A stretch of DNA of 64,000 nucleotides from the NCBI GenBank assembly GCA_965238125.1, contig OZ250179.1, positions 6,262,001-6,326,000 on the forward strand, written 5' to 3'. The first letter of the stretch is position 1, and each line of letters starts with the position of its first letter. The translations under genes and the position numbers were made by a program. This document shows positions 1-9,300 of this stretch, in pieces. The DNA is from UBA6623 sp965238125. Its GTDB lineage: Bacteria; Acidobacteriota; Terriglobia; Bryobacterales; UBA6623. Below the pieces are notes generated by a model, which worked only from the letters and a program-made list of their open reading frames with translations, ran no database searches and had not been told where the DNA came from.

Positions 1-2
1 AA

Positions 3-107
3 CTCAAAGAGGCCTTCGGGCCTGAAGACGAATCCTGGCGGAGGGACGTCCTGCACCGAGGCAACGAGGTCATCGAACAGGGGCTGAGCCTTGCTTTCGC
101 CGAGTAG
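3..107 (+). CDS. C-terminal end of an unidentified protein (partial)
   Basis: The frame is already open at base 3 and runs 34 codons to a TAG at 105-107, so only the tail of the gene is in the window. The visible residues are hydrophilic and end in an amphipathic stretch (…VIEQGLSLAFAE). I do not recognise the family. A 128-bp gap separates it from the peptidase gene on the same strand. The gap contains a TATACAAT box near 131-138 that could be a -10 element for that downstream gene. Confidence 0.5.
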   Translation, partial: LKEAFGPEDESWRRDVLHRGNEVIEQGLSLAFAE

Positions 108-235
108 CGGAGGCGGGGCTTACGCCGGAAATATACAATGGCGGCGTGGTGCCGGCTGAGCCTCGAACAGGGGCCAAGTTCCGAACTCGCTGAATAACGC
201 GGGGGGCCGTCGAGCCGGGCACGAGGGAAACAATC

Positions 236-1258
236 ATGAAAATAATGATTCTCGCGGTCACGGTTGTTGCGATCGGCCTGGTCGGGGTCGGCCTCTGGGC
301 CTACATGATTCGGATGCCGGGGAAGAACTTCACTGGGAGGCCCCGTGCGCTGAGCGGGGCCGAAACGGGGCTACAGGACAATCTGAGAAGGTACGTCGAG
401 AAGCTGGCGGGCGAGCTCGGAGAACGCAATCTCGTTTTCTATGAGGCGCTGTCGGCCGCCGCCGAGTACTTGGCGAGCCGGTTGACCGAGACGGGCTACG
501 ATGTCCGCCGTCAGGAGTTTCAAGCCGTCGCCGGGGGTGGTCTCGTATCGCGCGAAGCAGCGACGGTGCGCAGTTGCCAAAACCTCGAGGTAGAGATTCG
601 GGGCCGTAGTCGCCCCAACGAGATCGTGGTTGTGGGCGCTCACTACGACTCGGCGCCCGGCACCAACGACAACGCGACAGGAATAGCGGCTCTACTGGAG
701 CTCGCAAGCAGCTTCGCGGACCGGACGACGGGACGCACGCTGCGCTTAGTTTTCTTCGTCAACGAAGAACCGCCGTATTTTCAAACCCCGTCAATGGGAA
801 GTTGGGTATACGCGCAACGCTGCCGGGAAAGGGGCGAAAGGATCACGGCGATGTTGAGCCTCGAGACGATGGGGTACTTCTCCGACGAGCCGGGAAGCCA
901 GAAGTATCCTTTCCCGATCGGACTGTTTTACCCATCCAAAGCCGATTTTCTCGGGTTTGTTGGGAACACATCGTCGCGAGCGCTGGTGCACCAGGCAATC
1001 CAATCGTTTCGTGCCGTGGCGGCGGTTCCGTCCGACGGTGTTGCCGCGCCGGCGTTCATCCCCGGTATTGGGTGGTCCGACCAATGGTCATTTTGGCGGG
1101 CGGGTTACGCGGGCATAATGGTGACGGACACGGCCCCGTTTCGATACCCGCACTATCACGCCTCCGACGACACTCCGGACAAGATCGACTACGATCGATT
1201 GGCCCGCGTGGTGACAGGCGTAAGAGCGGTCGTCGCCGACTTGGTTTCCGTCGAGTGA
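236..1258 (+). CDS. M28-family zinc peptidase, membrane-anchored
   Basis: Probable metal-dependent aminopeptidase of the M28 family acting outside the inner membrane. Residues 5-23 form one hydrophobic segment (signal anchor). The di-zinc site is visible: His136 in AHYDSAPG, Asp145 in GTNDNATG, the Glu pair 177-178 in FFVNEEPP, Glu210 in SLETMG, and a late His in PHYHASDD (306-308). The 340-residue length suits a single M28 domain without extra modules. The start is backed by a purine-rich site (GAGGGAA) 6 bases upstream of the ATG. It faces the lipoprotein gene convergently across 123 bp with no clear terminator. The substrate cannot be told from sequence. Confidence 0.88.
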   Translation: MKIMILAVTVVAIGLVGVGLWAYMIRMPGKNFTGRPRALSGAETGLQDNLRRYVEKLAGELGERNLVFYEALSAAAEYLASRLTETGYDVRRQEFQAVAGGGLVSREAATVRSCQNLEVEIRGRSRPNEIVVVGAHYDSAPGTNDNATGIAALLELASSFADRTTGRTLRLVFFVNEEPPYFQTPSMGSWVYAQRCRERGERITAMLSLETMGYFSDEPGSQKYPFPIGLFYPSKADFLGFVGNTSSRALVHQAIQSFRAVAAVPSDGVAAPAFIPGIGWSDQWSFWRAGYAGIMVTDTAPFRYPHYHASDDTPDKIDYDRLARVVTGVRAVVADLVSVE

Positions 1259-1381
1259 TATTCGGGCCCGGCTGCGGGGACGCACCAAACCCGTTCCTTT
1301 TCCGGCGACAGTCAAGTACCTGTGGGGCGCGATCTTGGAATGTGCTGTCGCAGGGGCATTCGGCCGACAATCGGGCCCCAA

Positions 1382-2464
1382 CTACAAAATCGCCCCCTGG
1401 GCCGACTGCGACCGGGTCGCCTTCAGCGATTCGATCATCCCGCGAAAGGTCGGCATGTCCATTTCGATGGAAATCTTCACTACCGTCGCGTCCTCGGCGA
1501 CGTCGATACTGTCGAGGAAGGCCGTGAGGCCCGCGTTTTGGGGGCTTATCATCAACCGGCCCATGGCGATCAGCCCTCGCGCGGCGTCGCCCAGCAGAGT
1601 GGCGCCTTCAGCGGTGGGAAACAATCCCTCGGCCCGCATGTCTAGGCCGTCGTCGAGGGCGAGGCTGAAGGTGCTTTGCTCCATGGTCTTGAGGATTCGC
1701 ATGGCGGGCTGATGCGGGGCGGGCTCGGCGCCCGGTTCCTGTTCGGGCATCAGACGTCCCGGTTGGCGGGAAACGGCCCAAACGTGGTTTCCCCCGAGAA
1801 TGTTCTCGGCCAGGCGGATCAGCGGCGCGTTGTCCGCGAGGCTCGGGCCGCCGTCCAGCCGACGGTCAAGCGATTGCCGCAGCACTCCCGCGGGACCCGC
1901 CAGAGCCGTCTCGGCGTCGAGAAAGGCCATCGAAAACACACCGCCGCCGCTGTTCGCGCCGCCGTCTTCGTTGCCGTCGGAGCCGCCGGAGGCCTGTCCG
2001 CCGAAGCTGTAGACCTCAATGCCGCGATAGTCTTCGCGCAGGGCGCCGGCGTTTCGGAAAGTATCGCCGAGTTCGTCCGGATCAAAACGGCCGCGCGCCG
2101 CCACGAGGAATGGCGCATCTCGAGGGAGTGCGATTTGCCCGACTTCACCCCACGAAGCCGCCAATAGGCTCTCGAGTTCTTGGCGGGGGTCAAAGCCGGT
2201 CTTGTTGACAAAGTCTTCAATCGAGTTGTCAAAGCCGCGGCCCGCGGCTCCGCCTTCCTCTTCGAGGTAGCGATAGACGGCCGCTTCCCGCAGTCGCGCC
2301 ACGTCGACGCCCATCAGCGAAACCGCGTCGGGCGGCAACAGCGCGGCCAGCTCGGAGTCAACCGCGGCGGCCCGAGCGGGCGTACCACCCGAGCAGCCGA
2401 CGAGCCAAGCGGCCGCGACTGTTAACACGATGGCGACAAGATGCGAGGGAATGGGAAAATTCAC
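1382..2464 (-). CDS. Predicted lipoprotein of unknown function
   Basis: A 360-residue protein with a lipoprotein signal: hydrophobic stretch AIVLTVAAAWLVGC ending in a lipobox Cys at about residue 24, followed by GG. I chose the GTG at 2464 because GGAGGA lies 4 bases upstream and the signal peptide follows at once. A longer frame reaching 2590 would place an implausible basic extension in front. The mature part begins LAALLPPDAVSLMGVDVARLR, which resembles secreted proteins that evaluate per-object quantities (DUF3352-like), but I cannot assign a function. It lies 70 bp downstream of the ABC permease gene on the same strand and may be co-transcribed, suggesting an envelope accessory role. 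Confidence 0.7.
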   Translation of the reverse strand: MNFPIPSHLVAIVLTVAAAWLVGCSGGTPARAAAVDSELAALLPPDAVSLMGVDVARLREAAVYRYLEEEGGAAGRGFDNSIEDFVNKTGFDPRQELESLLAASWGEVGQIALPRDAPFLVAARGRFDPDELGDTFRNAGALREDYRGIEVYSFGGQASGGSDGNEDGGANSGGGVFSMAFLDAETALAGPAGVLRQSLDRRLDGGPSLADNAPLIRLAENILGGNHVWAVSRQPGRLMPEQEPGAEPAPHQPAMRILKTMEQSTFSLALDDGLDMRAEGLFPTAEGATLLGDAARGLIAMGRLMISPQNAGLTAFLDSIDVAEDATVVKISIEMDMPTFRGMIESLKATRSQSAQGAIL

Positions 2465-2534
2465 AGTTCCTCCAAAGAACGCATTCGCGCGGGCCGGCAG
2501 CCCGGAAGGCGGTACGCGGCGCCGGCAATGCCGG

Positions 2535-3374
2535 CTAGTAGTCCTTACGCTCGAATATCCACAACCCGGCGGCCAGCACCACCGCGCCAAACAAAGCCGA
2601 CGTAAGCAGCGGCATCCAGGTTTCCATCTCTCGTCCCAAGAACGCCAGCCGCGCCATGTCGCCGATTCCGTAGAGCTTCGGAAAGACGTGGTAGAGTCCC
2701 GCCATCAAATCACGCGGCCATTGTGAATTGAAGTAGGGAGCGATCCGCTCATGCTGCGAAAAGATCAAGCTCAGCAACATGATGAAATACGTCGCCATGC
2801 TCGCCAACACGGCGCTTTCCGACGCCACCGCGACAAACAACACGATCGTCAACAACACCGCGAAGGCGAAAACCGCGAGCGACGAGGAAGCCAGAAACCC
2901 CGCCTTCCAAATACCCGTCTTGAGGCCGAGAATCGCCCACACCCCGAGCACCAAATAGAAAAGGTTCGAGCCGATCACCGCCAGCGCGCCCAAGAACTTT
3001 CCCAGCAACAAATGCGACCGGCGGAGGGGCTTCGACAGCAGCAGCTCGATGCGTCCCGGTTCGAACACCGTCGGAATCAGCCCCGCCGAGGCGAACACGG
3101 AAAAGAACAGCCCGGCCGTAAACAAGAACACCGCCACGGCCCCCAGTACGGCGTCGACGACTTGGGCGACCTCGACACCTTGTCCACCGTTGACGTCGTG
3201 GCCGAATATCTTAACCGCCGCCAAGCCGCCTTCGACGATGTCGATGTTGAGCACCAGCAGAAACAGCAGCATCAACACGGTCGAGCAACCGAAGAATCCC
3301 CAGAAGATCTTCCGCGAGAACGACTCGCGAAACGTATCGGCGACCAATTCCGCCGTCACCGCCAGCGCGATCAT
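2535..3374 (-). CDS. ABC-2 type transporter permease
   Basis: A 279-residue integral membrane protein with about six hydrophobic segments (STVLMLLFLLVLNI, AVAVFLFTAGLFFSVF, FLGALAVIGSNLFYLVLGVWA, SLAVFAFAVLLTIVLFVAV, MATYFIMLLSLIF, LFGAVVLAAGLWIF). The motif EPGRIELLLSKPLRRSHLLLGKF is typical of the cytoplasmic coupling loop of ABC-2 permeases of the NosY/GldF kind. Its ATG overlaps the stop of the ATPase gene (ATGA, 3371-3374), so the two are translationally coupled and very likely form one exporter. A longer upstream extension of this frame is only the ATPase gene read out of frame. Substrate unknown. Confidence 0.87.
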   Translation of the reverse strand: MIALAVTAELVADTFRESFSRKIFWGFFGCSTVLMLLFLLVLNIDIVEGGLAAVKIFGHDVNGGQGVEVAQVVDAVLGAVAVFLFTAGLFFSVFASAGLIPTVFEPGRIELLLSKPLRRSHLLLGKFLGALAVIGSNLFYLVLGVWAILGLKTGIWKAGFLASSSLAVFAFAVLLTIVLFVAVASESAVLASMATYFIMLLSLIFSQHERIAPYFNSQWPRDLMAGLYHVFPKLYGIGDMARLAFLGREMETWMPLLTSALFGAVVLAAGLWIFERKDY

Positions 3375-4315
3375 TTCTTCCCCCGCGATTCTTCGACGAC
3401 GTCGAGAAAGACGTCTTCGAGAGTCGAGCGTTTGCGCCGCACATCTTCCACCTCCGCGCCGTACCGCCGCAGAGTGTCGATGGCGCGGTTGGCCCCTTCG
3501 CGGTCGGAGAATTCGAAATGGAACAAGCCGTTGTCGGAAGCCGTCGCCGCCGCGCGGGCGCGCAATTCCGAGACGGCCGCCTCGGGCGCATCGGCCGACG
3601 AGACGCTGTAACCACTGCCGGCGGTGAGCTCGTCCACGCGACCGGTCAGCGCCAGCTCGCCTCGGCGAATGATCGCCACTTCGTCGCAAAACATCTCGAC
3701 TTCCGAAAGCAAGTGCGAATTCAGGAAAATCGTGACGCCGTCGCTTTGCAACTCGCGCAACAAGTCGCGGATCATCCTTCGTCCCAACGGATCCACCCCG
3801 TCGCCGGGCTCGTCGAGGATGAGCAACTCGGGGCGATGCATCAGCGCTTGCGCGAGCCCCAGCCGTTGCAGCATCCCCTTGGAGTACTTGCCGATGCGCA
3901 CGTCGGCCCAGTCGGCGAGCCCCACGCGCTCGAGCAACTCCGAGGCTCTCCGCCGACATTCCGCCCTCGAGCAGCCCGACAAGGCTCCATAGGAATGGAG
4001 CATCCCGCGGCCCGTGTTGTAAGTCGGGAAGCGATGGTTTTCCGGCAGATAACCCACCGGGCGGCGGGCTTCGGGCGTGCGGCAATCGAGACCGAACAAG
4101 CGAGCGCGGCCCGAGGTCGGACGCACCGCCGAAAGCAATAACTTGATGAAGGTCGTTTTGCCCGAGCCGTTCGGCCCCAGCAGACCGAACGCGGTGCCGG
4201 ATGCGATTTCGAGCGATATGCCATCGACGGCGCGGACGGGTTGCCGCGAGCCGAAGCGCCGGAAGTGCTTCGTCAAATCCTCGGTTTGGATAGCGGCGCC
4301 GAGGTGTTCGGTCAT
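3371..4315 (-). CDS. ABC transporter ATP-binding protein
   Basis: A 314-residue ATPase subunit of an ABC-2 exporter. Walker A is GPNGSGKT (47-54), the Q-loop position is replaced by PENH (91-94), the signature-like motif is YSKGMLQR (144-151), Walker B is LLILDE (164-169), and the switch His is 201 in NSHLLSE. The region after residue 210 (about 100 residues) is the regulatory extension common in NosF/GldA-like ATPases and ends LEDVFLDVVEE. The start MTEHLG was chosen because the family begins shortly before the ATPase fold; no convincing ribosome-binding site is visible and an upstream in-frame start exists. Coupled to the permease by a 4-bp overlap. Confidence 0.88.
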   Translation of the reverse strand: MTEHLGAAIQTEDLTKHFRRFGSRQPVRAVDGISLEIASGTAFGLLGPNGSGKTTFIKLLLSAVRPTSGRARLFGLDCRTPEARRPVGYLPENHRFPTYNTGRGMLHSYGALSGCSRAECRRRASELLERVGLADWADVRIGKYSKGMLQRLGLAQALMHRPELLILDEPGDGVDPLGRRMIRDLLRELQSDGVTIFLNSHLLSEVEMFCDEVAIIRRGELALTGRVDELTAGSGYSVSSADAPEAAVSELRARAAATASDNGLFHFEFSDREGANRAIDTLRRYGAEVEDVRRKRSTLEDVFLDVVEESRGKK

Positions 4316-4493
4316 GGGGCGTTCGCGGTGAGCATTGCTTGTTGGTGCGGCGGGCGGACCTCGTTTTTCGGAAGCGCTTGGGGCCACGCACCTTGGAGTA
4401 CGCAACCCGGACGGCAAAGTTCCGCGCAACCCTCCCGCGCTCCCACGGCGCCGACTCTTCATTCTCCCCTACCGTTCGAGTCAGTGCGGCGTT

Positions 4494-4511
4494 AGCCCGG
4501 TTCACCGGGCT
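4494..4511. repeat. 18-bp palindromic repeat in a gene-free stretch
   Basis: The palindrome AGCCCGGTTCACCGGGCT sits in the 304-bp gap between the ABC ATPase and the IS630 element. Exactly the same 18 bases recur at 5981-5998 on the other side of the insertion sequence, and a diverged form occurs near 57040-57056. It is one block of a larger dispersed palindromic repeat family. I see no gene in the rest of 4316-4617. Confidence 0.6.
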
Positions 4512-4619
4512 AGTGGTGCCACCGGCCGCGCCGTCTCATTCAGGCTGGAAACTTGGTGGAGCGATTGCATTTCGAACAGGAGCACCCAGCGGTAGCGAGC
4601 GGCACTCGTGACGGTCCTA

Positions 4620-5850
4620 GTATAGCGTTTCATTAAACTATACCCAACTCAGGCGCTTCCTCGAGCGCCTCGAACTTGCTCCAGCGGTGGACCACCGGAG
4701 CGGCGTTGATTTCCGCGATCCCCAGCAGGATTCGTTCCCGAAGCTCCTCCCAGGACTCCACCCGGATGCGCTTCAAAAACGTCCGGGCCATCTTCCCAAA
4801 CAGCGTCTCCACAATGTTCAGCCAGGACCCGTGGGTCGGCGTGTGCACATATTTGAAGCGGTTCGGCCGCGTCGCTAAATAGTCCTTCGTCTCCTTGGAT
4901 ATGTGAGCGGAATGATTGTCCAAGATCAATCGAATCGTGCATTCGGTCGGATAGAATTGGTCCAGATCCTTCAGCAGTGAGATGAATTCGCGGCTGCGGT
5001 GCCGCCGCTCGACCCGCGCCGTTACGCGGCCGTCGTGCAAGTCCAGCGCCGCCAGAATCGAGCAGGTTCCCAGACGTTGGTATTCGTGATCCCGAGCCGT
5101 ACAAGGATGCCGCCCAGGGACCGGCGGCAGGTCCGGGGCGGTGTTGGCGATCGCTTGCACACCGGGCTTTTCGTCCACCGAAACCGTGATCACGCCCGGC
5201 GAGGGGCCGCCCTCGCCCGAGCTTTCATTTTGCAAGGCCACCTCGCGGTAGACCAGCAGCACCTGCCGCATCTTGGACTCAAACTCCGGGTCGCGACGCT
5301 CCAGGTAGTATTTCACCTTCTCTGGATGCAGCGGCTGCCCCGCCAGAATCCGGTGGACGGTCGCCTTGGCCGCTTGCCCCAGGGCCGGATAGCCCGCCTC
5401 CACGGCATGCCGGCGCACGTGGAGAGCGAGCGCGCCGCGGGTCCACAACTCGGCGGCGTATCCCAGTTCCTTGGGTTTGCAACAGGCCAAATGCACCACC
5501 CAGGCCTTGGCCTCCTCGGAGATGCGGGGCTCGTAGGGACGATGATAGGCATCCTTGAGCGCTGCTTGCACTCCGATGGCGAGGGCTCGCTCGATCCATT
5601 TGGCAACGCTCTTGCGGGTCATCTTCACGGCCCGCATAATCTCGGCGATTGTCTCGCCGCCATGATAGCGCCACAGAATCTCGGCGCGCCGCACCTCCCG
5701 AGCCGGAGCCTTGCGGGAACGCCGCAGCCGTTTCAGATGTTGCACCTCTTCGGTCGTGAGCAGCAGTGGGGGACGCTTCGATTTTCCTGCCATGCGACCA
5801 GTCTAGCAGGAAACATTGTCCTATGGTTATGTTTTAATGAAACGTTATAC
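4620..5850 (-). mobile_element. IS630-family insertion sequence with a TA duplication
   Basis: The element is 1231 bp. The left end starts GTATAGCGTTTCATTAAA and the right end, read inwards on the other strand, starts GTATAACGTTTCATTAAA: one mismatch in the first 18 bases. TA dinucleotides flank both ends (4618-4619 and 5851-5852), the expected target duplication of IS630-type elements. Removing the element and one TA restores …GGTCCTAGTCCAC…, so the insertion was into a CTAG, a known preference of IS630. It carries one transposase gene. Confidence 0.9.
4633..5793 (-). CDS. IS630-family transposase
   Basis: A full-length 386-residue DDE transposase. The N-terminal part holds a helix-turn-helix (residues about 45-70, GETIAEIMRAVKMTRKSVAKWI). 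The catalytic triad is Asp207 (VSVDEKP), Asp292 (LILDNHSAH) and Glu329 (NIVETLF), with 36 residues between the last two as usual for the family. The frame is intact, so the element may be active. The stop codon lies inside the left terminal repeat (4633-4635), leaving only 13 bases from the stop to the element end. Confidence 0.95.
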   Translation of the reverse strand: MAGKSKRPPLLLTTEEVQHLKRLRRSRKAPAREVRRAEILWRYHGGETIAEIMRAVKMTRKSVAKWIERALAIGVQAALKDAYHRPYEPRISEEAKAWVVHLACCKPKELGYAAELWTRGALALHVRRHAVEAGYPALGQAAKATVHRILAGQPLHPEKVKYYLERRDPEFESKMRQVLLVYREVALQNESSGEGGPSPGVITVSVDEKPGVQAIANTAPDLPPVPGRHPCTARDHEYQRLGTCSILAALDLHDGRVTARVERRHRSREFISLLKDLDQFYPTECTIRLILDNHSAHISKETKDYLATRPNRFKYVHTPTHGSWLNIVETLFGKMARTFLKRIRVESWEELRERILLGIAEINAAPVVHRWSKFEALEEAPELGIV

Positions 5851-5865
5851 TAGTCCACAGTTGAG

Positions 5866-5882
5866 ACAAGCTCTCAGCTTGT
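5866..5882. repeat. Palindrome shared with 31368-31384
   Basis: ACAAGCTCTCAGCTTGT is a 7-bp-arm palindrome immediately right of the IS630 element. The reverse complement, with matching flanking TTGAGACAAG, is found downstream of purH at 31368-31384. It is a short dispersed hairpin; no T-run follows, so it is not a classical terminator. Confidence 0.5.
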
Positions 5883-5924
5883 CTCTCGATCTTCTACTGA
5901 CATCCAACGGCGGTGGCTCTCAGT

Positions 5925-5947
5925 GGGGCAGATCTCCAGGCCTGCCC
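5925..5947. repeat. Palindrome shared with 44769-44791
   Basis: GGGGCAGATCTCCAGGCCTG plus three further bases forms a GGGCAGG/CCTGCCC-type hairpin. The inverted copy at 44769-44791 matches at 22 of 23 positions by eye. It lies in the gap upstream of the DUF2339 gene. Confidence 0.45.
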
Positions 5948-5977
5948 TTTCCTCAACCCGCCCAATTGAAGTTTCAG

Positions 5978-6118
5978 GTTAGCCCGGTTCACCGGGCTTG
6001 GTTCGCAAATAGGCCGGTCCTTTTAGGGCCGGTTCAAAGGGCTCGGTGTCCGCTACGAGGCCGTTTCAACGGCCTTTTCCCGTAAGGCTTTAGCCATAGC
6101 CGAACCCAGGGAAACTTT
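5978..6118. repeat. Dispersed multi-palindrome repeat (family Q, copy 1)
   Basis: A run of short palindromes: AGCCCGGTTCACCGGGCT (5981-5998), a GGCCGG/CCGGTT block with TTTTAGG between, GGCCGTTTCAACGGCC (6059-6074) and GGCTTTAGCCATAGCC (6087-6102). The same blocks in reverse order and orientation occur at 56940-57062. It fills most of the 468-bp gene-free gap before the DUF2339 gene; bases 6119-6321 show nothing recognisable. Confidence 0.6.
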
Positions 6119-6321
6119 CAGGCGGAAAAGCCTCGGCCCCGGGCCGCCGATCCCTCCCATACCTATTTTGCGCACCCCATGTCGGGACACAGCCGGAAAA
6201 TTCAGTGTTACCATTGCGCTAGGCGGACTTCGGGCGGGCGTCGACCCCTCCTCCGCGGGTGGGGTTCGAGCGCATCGCGGCGAATGCTCCGCGGGTCGGG
6301 CGGTATATCGAGACCGAGACG

Positions 6322-9300
6322 ATGTCTTTCGTTCTCTTCTTACTCGCCGTCGTAGTCGCCTGGTTATTCTTCTCGCTGCGCGCGGCAAGGGAACAGGCGC
6401 ACTTCGATCGCCGTCGCATCGACGAACTCGAGCACGACGTTCGGGAACTGTATACGAATTGGGCGGGACGGGTTAAGCGCCTCGAAGACGCGGTCAGCGC
6501 ACTCCGAGGCCGCTTGTCGGGCGTCGAGCCGGCGGCGAAGGAAACCGCGACTGAAGTCGAGCCGGCACCTGAGACATCCGCCCCGGAACCCGCTTCCCCG
6601 GCCGCTGCGGTTTCGACGCCGCCCGCGAAGTTCCCGTCCCAGTTCCGAGCGGCCGATCGCGCGGCTCGCCCGCCGATCCGACCACCTTCTTCCGCGGAAC
6701 CGGAAAAACCTGCGGTTCCCGCTGCCCCGCCCGCCGCGGCTTCGTCCGCGACCGAACCGGCCGTAGCGGGCCCCGCCGCGGAAGGCGCACCGCCCCAAGC
6801 CGAGCCCGTCGCTTCGCCGCAAGGCCCGCCCCCGACCTCCCCGCCGCCCCCCGCCGGCCCGCCGCCCATCGAGCCCCCCGGCGTCAACTGGGAGCAGTGG
6901 CTCGGCATTCGCGGCGCCGCCGTGTTGGGCGGCATCGTCATGGCGCTGGCCGCGATTCTGTTTCTCAAGTATTCGATCGAGCAGGGCCTGATTCCCCCGA
7001 TTGTTCGCGTCGCGATCGGGTTCCTGACGGGAGTCGGCTGTTTGTTCGCCGCCGAGAAGATGCGCGAGCGCGACTATGGAGTGACCGCGAACGCTTTGTC
7101 GGGTGCGGGCATCATCATTCTCTATGCCTCGGTGTGGGCGGCACGGGTTCTCTATGAGCTGATCGGGACGACGCCCGCCTACGGGCTGATGATCTTGATC
7201 ACGATTGTCTGCGGGCTGCTCTCTTGGCGGCACCGCGCCCTCAACATCGCCATGCTGGGGATGATCGGCGGCTTCCTGACGCCGCTGCTTCTTTCCACCG
7301 GACAAGACAACCCGATCGGCCTGTTCACCTACATTCTGCTGCTCGACGTCGGCTTGCTGGTCTTGGCACGGGCTCGCAAATGGCCGCTGCTTGGGGCGCT
7401 GAGCTTAGTCGGAACGGTTCTGTACCAGTTGATTTGGATCCTGGGGCGCATGGGGCCCGACCGCACCTTGTTGGGGCTCGGCATCTTGGCGGTCTTCGCG
7501 CTGTTCTATGCATTCGCCGGGCAATGGGGCGCGCGGCGTGACCCGGAAGCCGATCCCGCTGACGCCGCACTGGAGCGATTGACCCGAGCGGCGGCCGTTC
7601 TATTGCCCTTTGGCTTTGCGCTCTACTTCGCCGGACGCGCCGATCTCGGCCTGCATCTCTATCCGGTCGGCATTCTGCTGTTGCTGCTCTCGAGCCTTGC
7701 CGTTCGGCTGAGCCGCGTCCAGGAATTCCCCCTGCTCGCAACCGGGGCCGCGTCAGCAAGCGTGGCGGTCGTGTTCGCGTGGATCGTCCGTACCCGGTGG
7801 ACTGCTTCTCTTGCCTGGGAAGCGGTGGGCATATCGCTGGCCTTGGCGCTGGTTTTCCATGCCTTGTGGGAATGGATACGCCGAGAGGCCGCCGAGAGTG
7901 AAGGCAAGCCTCGCCCCCGGTCAGCGGCCTCGCTGATCGCGGCGGCCGGATTCTTCTTCCTGTTCGTCATTGGGGCGACGGTTGGAAATACGCCTTTGTT
8001 TGTCCCCTGGTTTGTGGGCTGGCTCGGCGCGGCGGCACTGCTGTTGAGGCAATCGGGCGAGCCGCGGGAAGAATACAGGAGTACCTTGGCGGCGTTGGGC
8101 TTGGGAGTCGCCCTGGCGCTTTTCCTGGGAGCATTCCGAGGTGTGGAAGGCTTCCCGGCGTTCCAGGTCTACTTCGCCTGGGTGGGGCTCTGCGCGGCGG
8201 GCTTCCAAGTTTTCGCCGTTACCCGCGAGGCCGGTCCAAGGCGCAACTGGGCCGAAACCGCGTCCGCGACGATGCCGAGCGTGGTGTTGATGTTTCTTTG
8301 CCTGGAAGGGTTTGAGCCGTTGATGTCGCCCGCGCTCTTTCTTACGGTGACTATTCTCTTGGCGTTGCTGATCGTTCTAACAGCCACGCGGCTTTCTTCC
8401 GGGGAGATGTACGTAGGCGCGGTGCTGTTAGCCGCCTTCGCCCAGGGATTGTGGACTTCCGCGATGAGTGGACGGCTCAACGAGGACGAGGCACTGCTCG
8501 TCTTCGCTTTCCAGATCGCCGCCGTGGTGCTGTTTTCTTGGTGGCCGTTTCTAACCCGCTCGGCTCTCGCCGGCGAGGCTTGGGCCTGGAGAGCAGCGGC
8601 CTTAGCGGGCCCGGCATGGTTCCTGTCGCTGAAGGAAGTCTACGAGATGCGTTTCGGCTCCGAGACGATCGGCCTGTTGCCGGTCGCCCTCGCCGCGCTT
8701 TCGCTGACGGCGGCTTTTCAGGCGCGCAATCTCGGCGTGCTCGACAGCGGCATGCGCAAGCGCGGGCTGGTTTGGTTTGCAGCGACCGCGATGGGGTTCG
8801 TCGCCGTGGCGATTCCCTTGCAACTTGAAAACGAGTGGGTAACCATCGGCTGGGCGCTCCAAGGGGTCGGCTTGGCGGCCCTATGGAAGCGGCTCGACCA
8901 CGCCGGCCTGAAATACTTCAGTTGGGCTTTGTTGGCGGCGGTGACAATTCGCCTCGTCGCCAACCGCGAGCTTTTCGATTATCACCCGAGCGGCGGGTTC
9001 CCGATCGTGAATTGGCTGATGTACACCTATCTCGTCCCGGCGGCGGCCCTGCTCGGCGCGGCTTGGCATTTTCGCGGCCTCGAAGTCGAGAGGCAGCTCG
9101 ATTGGGAAGAAGGCCTCTATGCTTCGGGCAAACCGATGGGTGCGTTAGGGTGCGGCGTGGCGGCGATCGCCGTGGTCTTCGTCTGGATCAACCTAACGAT
9201 CTTCGATTTTTTCTCGACCTCCACTCAATTGACGATCTCGTTCGACCGCATGGCGGCGCGTGACCTGACGCAGTCGCTGGCCTGGGCGCTGTACGCTCTC

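Noticed and set aside
2535..4505. A 656-codon minus-strand frame covering the ABC region
   Set aside because: Its first two thirds are the ATPase gene read out of frame (Arg/Pro-rich); only the last 279 codons are the permease. Start moved to 3374.
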